The notes: generated by a model not told the origin, from the sequence alone. DNA of 64,000 bases from Bacillus multifaciens (GCF_030756675.1 NZ_JAVBXD010000002.1:62001-126000); one strand, 5' to 3'; shown: positions 42,089 to 51,246, counted from the first letter of the stretch. Numbers and translations are program-made.

Positions 42089-42421
42089 ATGGCAAGAAAT
42101 GATTCATTAGAGACGGGAGAGCTTACAGACACTTCTTACTACATTTTATTGTCTTTAGTTGATGCAAAACATGGATATTTGATTATGAAAACAATCGAAA
42201 CGATGACAAATAATCGTATTTCAATTGGGCCTGCTTCGATGTATACGACAATTAAAAAACTATTATCAGCCCGATTAATTAAATTACTTGATGATGAAGA
42301 TAAAAAAAAGACATACATAGCAACAGAAGAGGGGATTGAACTTCTAAAAAAAGAAGTTCAGCGCAGACGAGAAATGGTTAAACATGCGGAAGAAATATTG
42401 AACCAAAAAGGAGGAATATAA
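42089..42421 (+). CDS. PadR-family transcriptional regulator
   Basis: 110 aa. The winged helix-turn-helix is evident in LTDTSYYILLSLVDAKHGYLIMK and ISIGPASMYTTIKKLLSARLIKL, with the wing around DDEDKKKTYIATEEGIELLKKE and a C-terminal dimerisation helix. AAGGAGG lies upstream. It is followed after two bases by a DUF2812 protein, a common pairing. It probably represses its own operon through the palindromes at 42019-42071 and is released by an unknown ligand. Confidence 0.92.
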   Translation: MARNDSLETGELTDTSYYILLSLVDAKHGYLIMKTIETMTNNRISIGPASMYTTIKKLLSARLIKLLDDEDKKKTYIATEEGIELLKKEVQRRREMVKHAEEILNQKGGI

Positions 42422-42423
42422 AC

Positions 42424-42960
42424 ATGAAGAGAACAAAATATGTTTCTAGTGATGGATTAGCGTTTTCCGAAGAAAAAGAAATGAAAAAGCTTGCTAAATA
42501 TGCAAAAGAAGGTTGGATTTTAGAAGGATTTGCTCCGCTTGGCTATAAATTAAGAAAAGATGAACCTAAATATATACAATATGCACTTGATTATCAAAAT
42601 GGTGCAGATGAAGAATACTTTATGTATTTTGAGGAAGCGGGATGGTCTCACATCTGTTCAGCAGGAAATGAAATTCACATATTTTGTGCACCTGTCGGAA
42701 CAAAACCAATTTACTCGGATAAAACGACTATCATTGAAAAATACGAGCGAGAAAAGAAGAAGATGGGGAAAGCTGCGTTACCACTTCTGATTGCTACTGT
42801 TATATTCTTTTTACTTAGTATTTTGAGTTCCAACAATTGGATACCTGAAATTGCTGGAAATATAGCTGTTTTTTTAGGGTTTGTCTCATTGGTGATTTTA
42901 GTTTTCCCTGGAATGCCGTATATTGCATATTGTTTTAAAGTGAACAAATTACGAAAATAA
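42424..42960 (+). CDS. DUF2812-domain membrane protein
   Basis: 178 aa. The N-terminal ~110 residues are soluble, with the DUF2812 pattern (MKKLAKYAKEGWILEGFAPLGYKL, then YFMYFEEAGWSHICSAGNEIHIF). Two membrane segments follow near residues 118-137 and 145-168. Function unknown. The pairing with a PadR regulator suggests a stress-induced membrane role. AAAGGAGG precedes the ATG. A terminator follows at 43051. Confidence 0.88.
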   Translation: MKRTKYVSSDGLAFSEEKEMKKLAKYAKEGWILEGFAPLGYKLRKDEPKYIQYALDYQNGADEEYFMYFEEAGWSHICSAGNEIHIFCAPVGTKPIYSDKTTIIEKYEREKKKMGKAALPLLIATVIFFLLSILSSNNWIPEIAGNIAVFLGFVSLVILVFPGMPYIAYCFKVNKLRK

Positions 42961-43050
42961 ATGTTTAAAGTAGAAATGTCACTTTAAACTCATAAAATAT
43001 AATACTTTGAAAAGGAAATAACATAATCGTCTTGAAATTATAGATATGAA

Positions 43051-43087
43051 AGAAAGATGTGTGGTTCATAAACCCACATCTTTTTCT
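43051..43087 (+). terminator. Terminator of padR-DUF2812
   Basis: AAAGATGTG.GGTT pairs with AACC.CACATCTTT and is followed by TTTTTC. Confidence 0.78.
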
Positions 43088-43124
43088 TATGCAAAGAGAA
43101 AGAATGGGGAGATAAGATGGAATA

Positions 43125-43811
43125 GTGAAAGAAAAAATCATAGTACATGATAAGCGGCAGGAGTTTTTAAAAGGAATGAAGCACATTTTACCGATTGCTT
43201 CCGCAAGTATTGTTGATGGACTTATTTTTGGTATTCTTGCGAGACAAACGGGATTAAGCGTTTTTGAAGTGTTGCTGTTAAATATGACTTCCTCACAATT
43301 TGCAGCAATAGGATTTATTACGCAAGGAGTGGTTGGATGGCCAATGATTTTGTCTACGACGCTCTTAAATGTTAGACAAATGTTATACGGATTATCGTTA
43401 GGCCCGGCATTCCGTAATATTCCCACCAGCAAGTTAATGATGATGGCATGGATGCTAAATGATGAAATGTATGCTTTGAAGTCTGCGTATGTAGCGAAAG
43501 GTAATAAGGCTAGTTTACCTTATTATTTTGGAGCAGGTGCATTAGATTATGTCATTTGGAATGTCAGTACACTTGCGGGATTGTTTTTTGGTACCTTTAT
43601 TTCGAGTCCAGAAGAATATGGTCTTGATTTTGCGTTTGTTGCAACGTTTTTAGGTTTTTTAGCAACGAGTATTGTTTCTCGCTTTTATGCATTTGTTGCG
43701 CTTGTTTCGGGAGCGGCCGCGTGTGCGGGATATTATATAGAAGGAACAACGTTGGCAGTTGTATTTGGTACCATTAGTGCTGTAATTGTAGGGGTGATGC
43801 ATCGTGAATAG
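43125..43811 (+). CDS. azlC: AzlC-family branched-chain amino acid exporter subunit
   Basis: 228 aa with multiple membrane helices. The family landmark SASIVDGLIFGILARQTGLS and NMTSSQFAAIGF (substrate region), then TTLLNVRQMLYGLSL, identify AzlC. With AzlD it forms a branched-chain amino acid (or 4-azaleucine) efflux pump. The start is GTG at 43125, about 12 bases after GGGGAGA. Spacing is loose, so an internal ATG at 43176 (MKHILPIASA) is an alternative. It overlaps azlD by eight bases. Confidence 0.88.
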   Translation: MKEKIIVHDKRQEFLKGMKHILPIASASIVDGLIFGILARQTGLSVFEVLLLNMTSSQFAAIGFITQGVVGWPMILSTTLLNVRQMLYGLSLGPAFRNIPTSKLMMMAWMLNDEMYALKSAYVAKGNKASLPYYFGAGALDYVIWNVSTLAGLFFGTFISSPEEYGLDFAFVATFLGFLATSIVSRFYAFVALVSGAAACAGYYIEGTTLAVVFGTISAVIVGVMHRE

Positions 43812-44124
43812 TATGTTACTCGTATCGATTTGTATTATGGTTTTACTGACATATGTAACTCGTTTTCCAATGCTCTTGTTAAGTTCCCGTATTTCTTTTC
43901 CGAAGTGGGCGGAAAGAGGGTTAAAGGTTGTTCCAATTGGTATTTTTGCTTCATTAACAATTCCGCTTGTTCTGTTTCATGAAAAGGGAGGATTGTGGAG
44001 TCCTGAGTATATAGTTGCAGGGATTGTAGCATTTGGTGTAGGTGTATGGAAAAGACAAGTTGTCTTTTCGTTATTAACAGGAGTAATCACACTTGTGTGC
44101 TGGAGAATATTTGTAGGGTGGTAA
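43804..44124 (+). CDS. azlD: AzlD-family branched-chain amino acid exporter subunit
   Basis: 106 aa from a GTG start that overlaps the end of azlC. Three to four membrane helices with TYVTRFPMLLLSSRISFPKWAERGLKVVPIG, a typical AzlD N-terminal half. It is the small partner of the AzlC exporter. No clear terminator is seen before the lcfA promoter. Confidence 0.9.
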   Translation: MNSMLLVSICIMVLLTYVTRFPMLLLSSRISFPKWAERGLKVVPIGIFASLTIPLVLFHEKGGLWSPEYIVAGIVAFGVGVWKRQVVFSLLTGVITLVCWRIFVGW

Positions 44125-44152
44125 TAGGAGTGCAAAAGTCTGAATATTATGA

Positions 44153-44181
44153 TTGTAACGGGGCAATCCCTATACTATAAT
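44153..44181 (+). promoter_or_regulatory. lcfA promoter
   Basis: TTGTAA (44153-44158), 17 bp, then TATAAT (44176-44181), about 100 bp before the lcfA start. Confidence 0.7.
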
Positions 44182-44194
44182 GAAAATAAGCAAC

Positions 44195-44210
44195 ATGAAT
44201 ACACATTCAT
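44195..44210. promoter_or_regulatory. Candidate FadR operator before lcfA
   Basis: ATGAAT-acac-ATTCAT lies just downstream of the lcfA -10. It is shorter than the 18-bp Bacillus FadR consensus as I recall it, so this is a weaker match than the one at 46034. Confidence 0.5.
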
Positions 44211-44282
44211 TTATGTTAGAACGGACGCGCCGTTAAAGCGGAGGAGTTATGCTTTTATAATGTAGAGAAAGGGGAGTTCGAA

Positions 44283-45968
44283 TTGGAAAAACCATGGCTG
44301 CAAAATTATCCAAAGGAAATTCCGCACACGATTTCCTTTGATATGAAGCCTCTTCATGTGTATTTGCAGGAAGCTGCTTCACAATATCCAGAAAAGAAAG
44401 CGCTTCATTTCCTAGGGAAAGATATTACGTTCGCAGAGTTAGATCGTAAAGTTAGGCAATTTGCCAATTACCTTCAGAGGCTTGGGCTAGAAAAAGGAGA
44501 CCGAGTTGCGATTATGCTGCCAAACTGTCCGCAAGGTGTGATCGGTTATTACGGAACACTATTAGCTGGCGGCGTTGTCGTGCAAACGAATCCGCTTTAT
44601 ACAGAAAGAGAGCTTGCATACCAACTTCATGATTCAGGTGCGAAATTTATTCTTTGTCTCGATATCGTATTTCCGAAAGTCAGCAATGTGCAGTCCTCAA
44701 CGAATATTGAGCATGTCATTGTGACACGTATTGCAGATTATTTACCATTTCCAAAAAATTTGTTGTATCCATTTGTGCAAAAGAAGCAAGCGAACCTTGT
44801 TGTTCATGTAAAAGAAAGTGAGAATATTCACGTTTGGAAGTCTATTGAACGTGCAGAGGATACAGCGGTAGAGGTACCGTGTGATTCGGAAGAAGACTTA
44901 GCTCTCCTGCAATATACAGGCGGGACGACAGGATTTCCAAAGGGCGTTATGCTTACTCATAAAAATCTTGTGTCCAATACAAGGATGGGAATTCATTGGC
45001 TTTATAATTGCCGGGCAGGAGAAGAGGTTCTTCTCGGAGTATTGCCGTTTTTTCATGTATACGGGATGACTGCTGTTATGAATCTGTCAATTATGGAAGC
45101 GTATAAAATGGTCCTCATTCCGAAATTCGATATTAAAATGATATTAGAGGCAATTAAAAAACATCGCGTTACGTTATTTCCTGGAGCGCCGACTATTTAT
45201 ATTGCACTATTAAACTATCCTGAACTTCATAAGTATGATGTTTCTTCTATTAGCGCATGTATTAGCGGATCAGCTGCTCTTCCAGTTGAAGTGCAAGAAC
45301 AGTTTGAAAGTGTAACAGGTGGCAAACTTGTAGAAGGATACGGTTTAACAGAATCGTCCCCAGTTACACATGGCAACTTTTTATGGACAAAGCGAGTACC
45401 CGGAAGTATTGGTGTGCCGTGGCCGAGTACAGATGCTCGTATTCTTTCACTAGAAACAGGTGAACCGCTCCCGGTAGGTGAGGTTGGCGAAATTGCTGTG
45501 AAAGGTCCGCAAGTGATGAAAGGTTACTGGAATAAGCCGGAGGAAACAGCTGCGGTGCTGAAAGATGGGTGGCTGTATACAGGTGATGTTGGCTATATGG
45601 ATGAAGACGGCTTTTTCTATGTGAAAGATCGAAAGAAAGATATGATAGTGGCAAGTGGGTTTAACGTATATCCGCGTGAAGTGGAAGAAGTACTATATGA
45701 ACATGAAAAGGTGCAAGAAGTGGTTGTTCTTGGTGTGCCTGACCCGTACCGCGGTGAAACGGTAAAAGCGTTTGTTGTTGTGAAAGACGGTGTAACATGT
45801 TCAGAAGAAGAATTAAATGCGTTTGCTCGCAAATATTTAGCAGCATATAAGGTACCAAAAGTATATGAGTTTCGAAAAGAATTACCGAAAACGACTGTCG
45901 GGAAGATTTTGCGTCGTGTGCTAGTTGAGGAAGAATTGCAAAAGCAAGATGATGAGCAAACGGGCTAA
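44283..45968 (+). CDS. lcfA: Long-chain fatty acid-CoA ligase
   Basis: 561 aa from a TTG start with AGGGGAG upstream. ATP-dependent activation of fatty acids to acyl-CoA for beta-oxidation. ANL-superfamily motifs: P-loop YTGGTTGFPKGVMLTH (about residue 212), EGYGLTESSPVT, YTGDVGYMDEDGFFYVKDRKKD and the C-terminal lysine in PKTTVGKILRR. It is the first gene of lcfA-fadR-fadB-etfB-etfA, the order known from B. subtilis. A short hairpin with a T run overlaps its stop. Confidence 0.95.
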   Translation: MEKPWLQNYPKEIPHTISFDMKPLHVYLQEAASQYPEKKALHFLGKDITFAELDRKVRQFANYLQRLGLEKGDRVAIMLPNCPQGVIGYYGTLLAGGVVVQTNPLYTERELAYQLHDSGAKFILCLDIVFPKVSNVQSSTNIEHVIVTRIADYLPFPKNLLYPFVQKKQANLVVHVKESENIHVWKSIERAEDTAVEVPCDSEEDLALLQYTGGTTGFPKGVMLTHKNLVSNTRMGIHWLYNCRAGEEVLLGVLPFFHVYGMTAVMNLSIMEAYKMVLIPKFDIKMILEAIKKHRVTLFPGAPTIYIALLNYPELHKYDVSSISACISGSAALPVEVQEQFESVTGGKLVEGYGLTESSPVTHGNFLWTKRVPGSIGVPWPSTDARILSLETGEPLPVGEVGEIAVKGPQVMKGYWNKPEETAAVLKDGWLYTGDVGYMDEDGFFYVKDRKKDMIVASGFNVYPREVEEVLYEHEKVQEVVVLGVPDPYRGETVKAFVVVKDGVTCSEEELNAFARKYLAAYKVPKVYEFRKELPKTTVGKILRRVLVEEELQKQDDEQTG

Positions 45969-45985
45969 TGCCCTTTCTTTTTTTT
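45961..45985 (+). terminator. Short terminator after lcfA
   Basis: GGGC-taat-GCCC followed by TTTCTTTTTTTT. It overlaps the stop codon. A short stem suggests partial termination, with fadR having its own promoter just downstream. Confidence 0.55.
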
Positions 45986-45997
45986 GAGTGAATAGCA

Positions 45998-46026
45998 TTG
46001 ACAATATTTGAAATAGTCAGTATTAT
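45998..46026 (+). promoter_or_regulatory. fadR promoter
   Basis: TTGACA (45998-46003), 17 bp, then TATTAT (46021-46026). Confidence 0.75.
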
Positions 46027-46033
46027 TAAAATG

Positions 46034-46051
46034 TGAATGAATCATCATTCA
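46034..46051. promoter_or_regulatory. FadR operator
   Basis: TGAATGA-atca-TCATTCA, a perfect 7-bp inverted repeat directly after the fadR -10. It fits the Bacillus FadR consensus (WTGAATGAMTANTNRTTCA, from memory) at all but one position. Repression lifted by long-chain acyl-CoA is expected. Confidence 0.78.
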
Positions 46052-46077
46052 GTCATCTTCTTGAAGGGGATAGTACT

Positions 46078-46665
46078 GTGAAAAAGAATCGACCTAAATA
46101 TAACCAAATTATTGATGCAGCGGTGATTGTCATCGCAGAAAATGGATACCACCAAGCCCAAGTTTCTAAAATAGCAAAACAAGCTGGTGTTGCCGATGGA
46201 ACGATATATTTATATTTCAAAAATAAAGAAGATATATTAATATCCTTATTCCAGGAGAAGATGGGAGAATTTATCGAAACAATTCGGCAAAAAACAGCAG
46301 GAATTGAAAGCGCTGTAGAGAAGTTATTTATGTTGGTAGAAACACACTTCTCTTTACTTTCGCAAAATGACGCTCTTGCTATCGTTACGCAACTAGAACT
46401 TCGCCAATCCAACCAAGACTTACGCCTCAAAATTAATGAAGTGTTGAAAGGGTACTTGCAAGTCATTGATGAAATTTTAGAAATTGGCATCAAGCAAGAA
46501 GAATTTCGTACGGATTTAAATGTCCGCGTGGCAAGACAAATGATTTTCGGAACAGTAGATGAAGTTGTCACCAACTGGGTAATGAGCGATCATAAATATG
46601 ATTTGGTCGCAATTTCAAAAACGGTGCATGAGCTATTAGTAGCAGCTTGTGGTTACCGCAATTAA
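46078..46665 (+). CDS. fadR: Fatty-acid-responsive TetR-family repressor FadR
   Basis: 195 aa, matching the B. subtilis protein length. The N-terminal TetR helix-turn-helix ([50 protein letters not shown]) is nearly identical to that family's FadR, followed by an acyl-CoA-binding helical domain. I chose GTG at 46078 ([10 protein letters not shown]). The longer frame from 46033 starts inside the operator. It controls the beta-oxidation genes around it. Confidence 0.93.
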   Translation: MKKNRPKYNQIIDAAVIVIAENGYHQAQVSKIAKQAGVADGTIYLYFKNKEDILISLFQEKMGEFIETIRQKTAGIESAVEKLFMLVETHFSLLSQNDALAIVTQLELRQSNQDLRLKINEVLKGYLQVIDEILEIGIKQEEFRTDLNVRVARQMIFGTVDEVVTNWVMSDHKYDLVAISKTVHELLVAACGYRN

Positions 46666-46681
46666 TGGGGAGGGAGTACAT

Positions 46682-47455
46682 TTGAATTTCCTATCTGTAA
46701 CGGTGGAGGATTACATAGCAATTGTAAAGATTAATCATCCGCCAGCAAATGCGATGTCTTCACAGGTTATTAGTGAAGTTGGTGAACTACTTGATGCAGT
46801 GGAAACTGATGAGAATGTGCGCGTTGTACTTGTTCATGGAGAGGGCCGCTTTTTCTCAGCGGGAGCGGATATTAAAGAGTTCACTTCTGTTGAAGAAGCA
46901 AAAGAGGCAACGAAATTATCGCAACATGGACAAGTAATCTTTGAACGTGTTGAAAAATTCTCAAAGCCAATTATTGCGGCAATTCACGGCGCAGCGCTTG
47001 GCGGGGGATTAGAACTTGCGATGTCTTGCCATATGCGTTTTGTAAGTGAGACTGCAAAAATCGGTTTGCCGGAGCTGACGCTAGGATTGATTCCAGGATT
47101 TGCGGGGACGCAGCGCTTACCGCGTTATGTTGGGAAAGCGAAAGCTTGTGAAATGATGTTAACAAGCGATCCGATTTCAGGTATGGAAGCAGCTGAGATT
47201 GGGCTTGCAAACCGGGCATTTCCTGAAGAAGTATTGTTAGAAGAGGCGCTGAAAGTAGCGAAAAAGATTGCTGGAAAAAGCGCAGCATCTGTCCGCGCTG
47301 TATTGGATTTGCTGCAAACAACGAAGTCTTCTCATTATTATGAAGGAGTACAACATGAAGCGCAGTTATTTGGTGAAGTGTTCACTAGCGCAGATGGAAG
47401 AGAAGGGGTAGCAGCGTTCTTAGAAAAACGTAAACCTTCTTTTAGCGGCAGGTAG
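46682..47455 (+). CDS. fadB: Enoyl-CoA hydratase
   Basis: 257 aa, crotonase fold. Oxyanion-hole segments are [13 protein letters not shown] (about residue 60) and [14 protein letters not shown] (about 105), and the catalytic-glutamate region is [20 protein letters not shown]. It hydrates 2-enoyl-CoA in beta-oxidation. I chose TTG at 46682 ([14 protein letters not shown]) with GGGGAGGGAG upstream. An earlier ATG at 46649 lies inside fadR. Confidence 0.92.
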   Translation: MNFLSVTVEDYIAIVKINHPPANAMSSQVISEVGELLDAVETDENVRVVLVHGEGRFFSAGADIKEFTSVEEAKEATKLSQHGQVIFERVEKFSKPIIAAIHGAALGGGLELAMSCHMRFVSETAKIGLPELTLGLIPGFAGTQRLPRYVGKAKACEMMLTSDPISGMEAAEIGLANRAFPEEVLLEEALKVAKKIAGKSAASVRAVLDLLQTTKSSHYYEGVQHEAQLFGEVFTSADGREGVAAFLEKRKPSFSGR

Positions 47456-47536
47456 TTCTCTATTTTTTTAATATAAATTAACGGAATATTAGAATTAACC
47501 AAATTTTCCTTTTAAAAAAACAAGGGGGTAAATAGA

Positions 47537-48310
47537 ATGAACATCTACGTACTCATGAAACGAACTTTTGATACAGAAGAAAAAATCGCAATTAAAAACG
47601 GTGCAATTTACGATGGCGAAGCGGAATTCATCATCAACCCTTACGATGAATATGCGATTGAAGAAGCAATTCAAGTAAGAGATGCACAAGGCGGTGAAGT
47701 GACAGTCGTTACTGTTGGCGGTGAAGATAGTGAAAAAGAACTTCGTACGGCACTTGCGATGGGCTGTGATAAAGCGGTATTGATTAACATTGAAGATGAT
47801 GTTGAAAATGGTGATCAATATACAACAGCAAAAGTGCTTGTTGAGTACTTAAAAGAGAAGGATGTTGACTTAATTTTAGCTGGTAACGTAGCGATTGACG
47901 GTGCATCTGGACAAGTTGGGCCACGTGTAGCGGAAGCGCTGAATATCCCATATGTAACAACAATTACAAAGCTTGAAATTGACGGTACAAACGTAAAAAT
48001 CGAGCGTGATGTAGAAGGGGATACAGAAGTCATCGAAACATCTTTACCTCTTTTAGCAACAGCGCAGCAAGGTTTAAATGAACCGCGTTATCCATCGCTT
48101 CCAGGTATTATGAAAGCGAAGAAAAAGCCGCTAGAAACGTTAGAATTAGATGACTTAGATTTAGATGAAGATGATGTAGAAGCGAAAACAAAAACAATTG
48201 AAATCTATTTACCTCCTAAGAAAGATGCTGGAAAAGTGTTACAAGGCGAACTGCAAGATCAAGTAAAAGAACTTGTATCGCTATTGCATACAGAAGCGAA
48301 AGTAGTTTAA
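47537..48310 (+). CDS. etfB: Electron transfer flavoprotein beta subunit
   Basis: 257 aa. It begins NIYVLMKRTFDTEEKI and contains the AMP-binding loop region (AGNVAIDGASGQVGPRVAEAL) and the EtfB hallmark VETSLPLLATAQQGLNEPRYPSLPGIMKAKKKP-type recognition loop (positions 48031-48128). Together with EtfA it carries electrons from acyl-CoA dehydrogenases to the respiratory chain. AAGGGGG precedes the ATG. Confidence 0.95.
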   Translation: MNIYVLMKRTFDTEEKIAIKNGAIYDGEAEFIINPYDEYAIEEAIQVRDAQGGEVTVVTVGGEDSEKELRTALAMGCDKAVLINIEDDVENGDQYTTAKVLVEYLKEKDVDLILAGNVAIDGASGQVGPRVAEALNIPYVTTITKLEIDGTNVKIERDVEGDTEVIETSLPLLATAQQGLNEPRYPSLPGIMKAKKKPLETLELDDLDLDEDDVEAKTKTIEIYLPPKKDAGKVLQGELQDQVKELVSLLHTEAKVV

Positions 48311-48341
48311 AAAATACTAGGATATCCAGGAGGGAAAACAT

Positions 48342-49319
48342 ATGGCTCGTAAAGTATTAGTAATGGGAGAAGTTCGTGACGGTTCTTTACGTAACGTTTC
48401 ATTTGAGGCAGTAGCAGCCGCAAAAACAATTGCAGAAGGCGGAGAAGTTGTCGGTTTATTACTAGGTGAAAGCGTCGCTTCATTCGCACAAGAACTTATT
48501 TCTTACGGTGCAGATCGCGTTGTGACAGTTGAAAGCGATAAATTAGCTTCGTATACGTCTGATGGATATGCGCAAGCATTTCTAGCAGTGTATGAAGAAG
48601 AAAAGCCAGAAGGAATTGTGTTTGGACATACAGCATTAGGAAAAGATTTATCCCCAAAACTTGCAGCGAAATTAGAGGCAGGTCTTGTTTCTGACGTAAC
48701 AGCGTTAGAAGTGGCTGGTGGTAATGTTGTGTTCACACGTCCAATTTATTCTGGTAAAGCATTTGAGAAGAAGATTGTAACAGATGGTGTCATATTTGCG
48801 ACAATTCGTCCAAATAACATTGCACCGCTTGAAAAAGATGAAGCGCGTACAGGCGATGTTTCTTCTATGACAGTTGATGTAAAAGATTTACGTACAGTTA
48901 TTAAAGATGTTGTTCGTAAAACAGCAGAAGGCGTCGATCTTTCCGAAGCAAAAGTAATTATTGCGGGCGGACGCGGTGTGAAAAGTGAAGATGGTTTCAA
49001 ACCATTAAAAGAACTAGCAGATGTGCTTGGCGGAGCAGTCGGTGCGTCTCGCGGAGCTTGTGATGCAGAGTACTGCGACTATTCACTGCAAATTGGGCAA
49101 ACAGGTAAAGTTGTAACGCCAGATTTATATATTGCATGCGGTATTTCTGGTGCGATTCAACATTTAGCTGGTATGTCTAACTCAAAGATTATTGTAGCAA
49201 TTAACAAAGATCCAGAAGCGAATATTTTTAAAGTAGCTGATTATGGCATCGTTGGTGACTTATTTGAAGTATTACCGCTTCTAACAGAAGAATTTAAAAA
49301 GTTAAAAGTACATTCTTAA
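48342..49319 (+). CDS. etfA: Electron transfer flavoprotein alpha subunit
   Basis: 325 aa. The C-terminal FAD-binding domain carries AGGRGVKSEDGFKPL, GASRGACDAEY, QIGQTGKVVTPDLYIACGI and SGAIQHLAGM, the classical EtfA signature ending in NKDPEANIFKVADYGIVGD. It is the partner of etfB, 31 bp upstream, and last gene of the operon, followed by a terminator. Confidence 0.96.
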   Translation: MARKVLVMGEVRDGSLRNVSFEAVAAAKTIAEGGEVVGLLLGESVASFAQELISYGADRVVTVESDKLASYTSDGYAQAFLAVYEEEKPEGIVFGHTALGKDLSPKLAAKLEAGLVSDVTALEVAGGNVVFTRPIYSGKAFEKKIVTDGVIFATIRPNNIAPLEKDEARTGDVSSMTVDVKDLRTVIKDVVRKTAEGVDLSEAKVIIAGGRGVKSEDGFKPLKELADVLGGAVGASRGACDAEYCDYSLQIGQTGKVVTPDLYIACGISGAIQHLAGMSNSKIIVAINKDPEANIFKVADYGIVGDLFEVLPLLTEEFKKLKVHS

Positions 49320-49369
49320 GTTGCGCATAATGAGTTCCTAGTAAGTAATTACCCCTATATTATAAATAA

Positions 49370-49405
49370 AGAAAAGCGAGAGGTCCCCTGCTTCTCGCTT
49401 TTTCG
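49370..49405 (+). terminator. Terminator of the lcfA-etfA operon
   Basis: AAAAGCGAGA pairs with TCTCGCTTTT around a ten-base loop and is followed by T and CG. Confidence 0.8.
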
Positions 49406-49532
49406 TTCGAAAGAATTTTTGCTAGTATAAAGGTTGAGTTATTTGTTAAAATACTTAACGATACATATTATTCGCCACGTATATAAGATAATGATATACT
49501 TTGGTTAGAAAGTTCATAAAGGAGGAAATAAC

Positions 49533-49847
49533 ATGGCAATTGTAAACGCAACTGACCAAACTTTCGCAGCTGAAGCAAGCGAAGGTGTTGTTTTAGTAGA
49601 TTTTTGGGCACCTTGGTGCGGCCCTTGTAAAATGATTGCTCCTGTATTAGAAGAAATCGATGCAGAATTAGGCGATAAAGTAAAAGTAGTAAAAGTAGAT
49701 GTGGATGAAAACCAAGAAACAGCTCGTAAGTTCGAAGTAATGAGCATCCCAGCTCTTTTCGTATTAAAAGATGGTCAAGTGGTTGATCAAGCATTAGGTT
49801 ACAAACCGAAAGAAGCGTTAGCTGAATTAGTATCTAAACACTTCTAA
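49533..49847 (+). CDS. trxA: Thioredoxin
   Basis: 104 aa with the redox site WCGPCK (Cys29 and Cys32) and the cis-proline region MSIPALFVLKDGQ. It reduces protein disulfides in the cytoplasm. AAAGGAGG lies upstream. Single gene with its own terminator. In B. subtilis the next gene is uvrC. Here an 8.6-kb block intervenes. Confidence 0.97.
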   Translation: MAIVNATDQTFAAEASEGVVLVDFWAPWCGPCKMIAPVLEEIDAELGDKVKVVKVDVDENQETARKFEVMSIPALFVLKDGQVVDQALGYKPKEALAELVSKHF

Positions 49848-49851
49848 TTCA

Positions 49852-49883
49852 AAAAGCCCAGCAGATGATGCTGGGCTTTTTTA
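49852..49883 (+). terminator. Terminator of trxA
   Basis: AAAAGCCCAGC/GCTGGGCTTTT with loop agatgat, followed by T tract. Confidence 0.88.
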
Positions 49884-49934
49884 TATTGGTTAAAATTACC
49901 TTGTGTAAATATGACAACGGATACAAAAATGTTG

Positions 49935-49963
49935 TTGACACTTGTTATCCCTGCTTTTATAAT
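49935..49963 (+). promoter_or_regulatory. Sigma-A promoter of the 50-kb lipoprotein gene
   Basis: TTGACA (49935-49940), 17 bp, then TATAAT (49958-49963): both hexamers perfect with ideal spacing. Confidence 0.85.
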
Positions 49964-49969
49964 CAAGCT

Positions 49970-49992
49970 ATCAATAATGAAAATCACTATCA
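49970..49992. promoter_or_regulatory. Fur-like box at the lipoprotein transcription start
   Basis: ATCAATAATGAAAATCACTATCA resembles the isdG Fur palindrome TGATAATGA-AAA-TCATTATCA with a few mismatches. It lies directly after the -10, where a bound repressor would block initiation. Confidence 0.6.
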
Positions 49993-50016
49993 ATGAGTTC
50001 TAGGGGGACGTAATCC

Positions 50017-51189
50017 ATGACGTTAAAGTTAAAAGTATTATCTGCAGCAGCAGTAGCATCTTTACTTTTTGCAGGTTGTGCGAAAGAGGAAACGAAAAAG
50101 TCTGAAGCACAAGAGAAAAAGACAGAACAAACTGCTAAAAAGGAAGAAACAAAACAACAAGAAGCAGATTTTGTACAAGCTTACAAAGATGGAGTAGCGG
50201 AGCTTGAAAAAGCAAAAGACGGCAAAGAGGTTGACTTTGATAAAGTAACAAAGTTATATAAAGAAAAATTACAACCTCTTGTTCAACAACGTGATGGAGA
50301 ATTTAACGAGCAAATTGATCAAACAATTACAGCTGCATTAGAAGCAGGGAAAAAGAAAGAAATGGAACCAATGGTTGTAAAACAACTATTTGATAAATTA
50401 ATGCAAAAAGAATTCTTCCAATCCATGCGCCATGATTTTAAAGAGATTGATACAAAATGGGGCAAAAAAGATGAAGTGAAAAAAGAAATGGAAGAAGCAC
50501 TTGCGTTTTATAAAGGCGTAGAAGGTACAGTTGGAAAGCGTGATACGGCATACGGAACACAAATGACTTCTACAATTAAAGGCGGCTTTGATGAAATGAA
50601 CGCAGCAATTGATAAAGGTGACAAACTTGCGTTTTCTCTTGGCAAGCAAGTTGTAGATAAAACGTTAATGAAAACATTTTACTTTGCAACGGGCGCTGAG
50701 CCGCACGGTTATGCTACAAAAATGGTAGCAGAAGCAAAGAAAGATGAGAAAAATGCAAAAGTTGAGCAAGCGGAGGGATGGGCATTTTATCAAGCTGTCT
50801 ATCCATATGTGAAAAAAGCAGCTCCTGAAGAAGCAGACTTTATTTTAAAACAATTTGATTTAAAAACTGATGTGAAAACAGTTGATGCAAAAGCGGTAAA
50901 TAAAGCGTTTGTACGTGGATTTGCAAAAGTTGCATTAGGTGAGTATAAAGAGAGCCAAGAAAACTTCGGAAAAGACAAAGGCCCTGTTACAGCATTAGAA
51001 GGTGCATTGTTCATTAACATGATTGAGAATGATTTAAAAACAGTACTTGGCGAGCAGCAAACAGCAGAGTTAACAAAAACAGCACAATCTTATTTAGACG
51101 CAGTAAAAGCGAAGAAGAAAGAAGAAGCAGACAAGTTATTGCCGCAAATTGAATCCACATTAAATAAAGTTGTGGAAACAGCGAAATAA
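50017..51189 (+). CDS. Helical lipoprotein, probable iron-uptake accessory
   Basis: 390 aa. A lipoprotein signal with lipobox FAGC (Cys21) is followed by a long K/E/Q-rich tether (about 22-50) and an all-helical domain with two similar halves. I do not recognise a named family with certainty. The layout (lipid anchor, helical domain with scattered histidines and acidic residues), the Fur-like box at its promoter and the nearby FTR1 permease suggest an iron-binding partner comparable to EfeO/EfeM, but I see no diagnostic M75 HxxE motif. It is separated from the epimerase by a terminator. RBS GGGGGA. Confidence 0.65.
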   Translation: MTLKLKVLSAAAVASLLFAGCAKEETKKSEAQEKKTEQTAKKEETKQQEADFVQAYKDGVAELEKAKDGKEVDFDKVTKLYKEKLQPLVQQRDGEFNEQIDQTITAALEAGKKKEMEPMVVKQLFDKLMQKEFFQSMRHDFKEIDTKWGKKDEVKKEMEEALAFYKGVEGTVGKRDTAYGTQMTSTIKGGFDEMNAAIDKGDKLAFSLGKQVVDKTLMKTFYFATGAEPHGYATKMVAEAKKDEKNAKVEQAEGWAFYQAVYPYVKKAAPEEADFILKQFDLKTDVKTVDAKAVNKAFVRGFAKVALGEYKESQENFGKDKGPVTALEGALFINMIENDLKTVLGEQQTAELTKTAQSYLDAVKAKKKEEADKLLPQIESTLNKVVETAK

Positions 51190-51210
51190 ACCCGAAACGT
51201 CTATATTCTT

Positions 51211-51246
51211 TTGAAGAAACCTTGCCTTGACAAGGTTTCTTCTTTT
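51211..51246 (+). terminator. Terminator after the lipoprotein gene
   Basis: GAAGAAACCTTG/CAAGGTTTCTTC, a 12-bp perfect stem followed by TTTTGC. Confidence 0.8.

Noticed and set aside
42962-42979. Inverted repeat GTTTAAAGT...ACTTTAAAC after the DUF2812 gene
   Set aside because: No T run follows, and a convincing terminator lies at 43051-43087. Function unclear, possibly chance in AT-rich DNA.
46053-46574. 173-aa minus-strand frame
   Set aside because: Antisense shadow of fadR.
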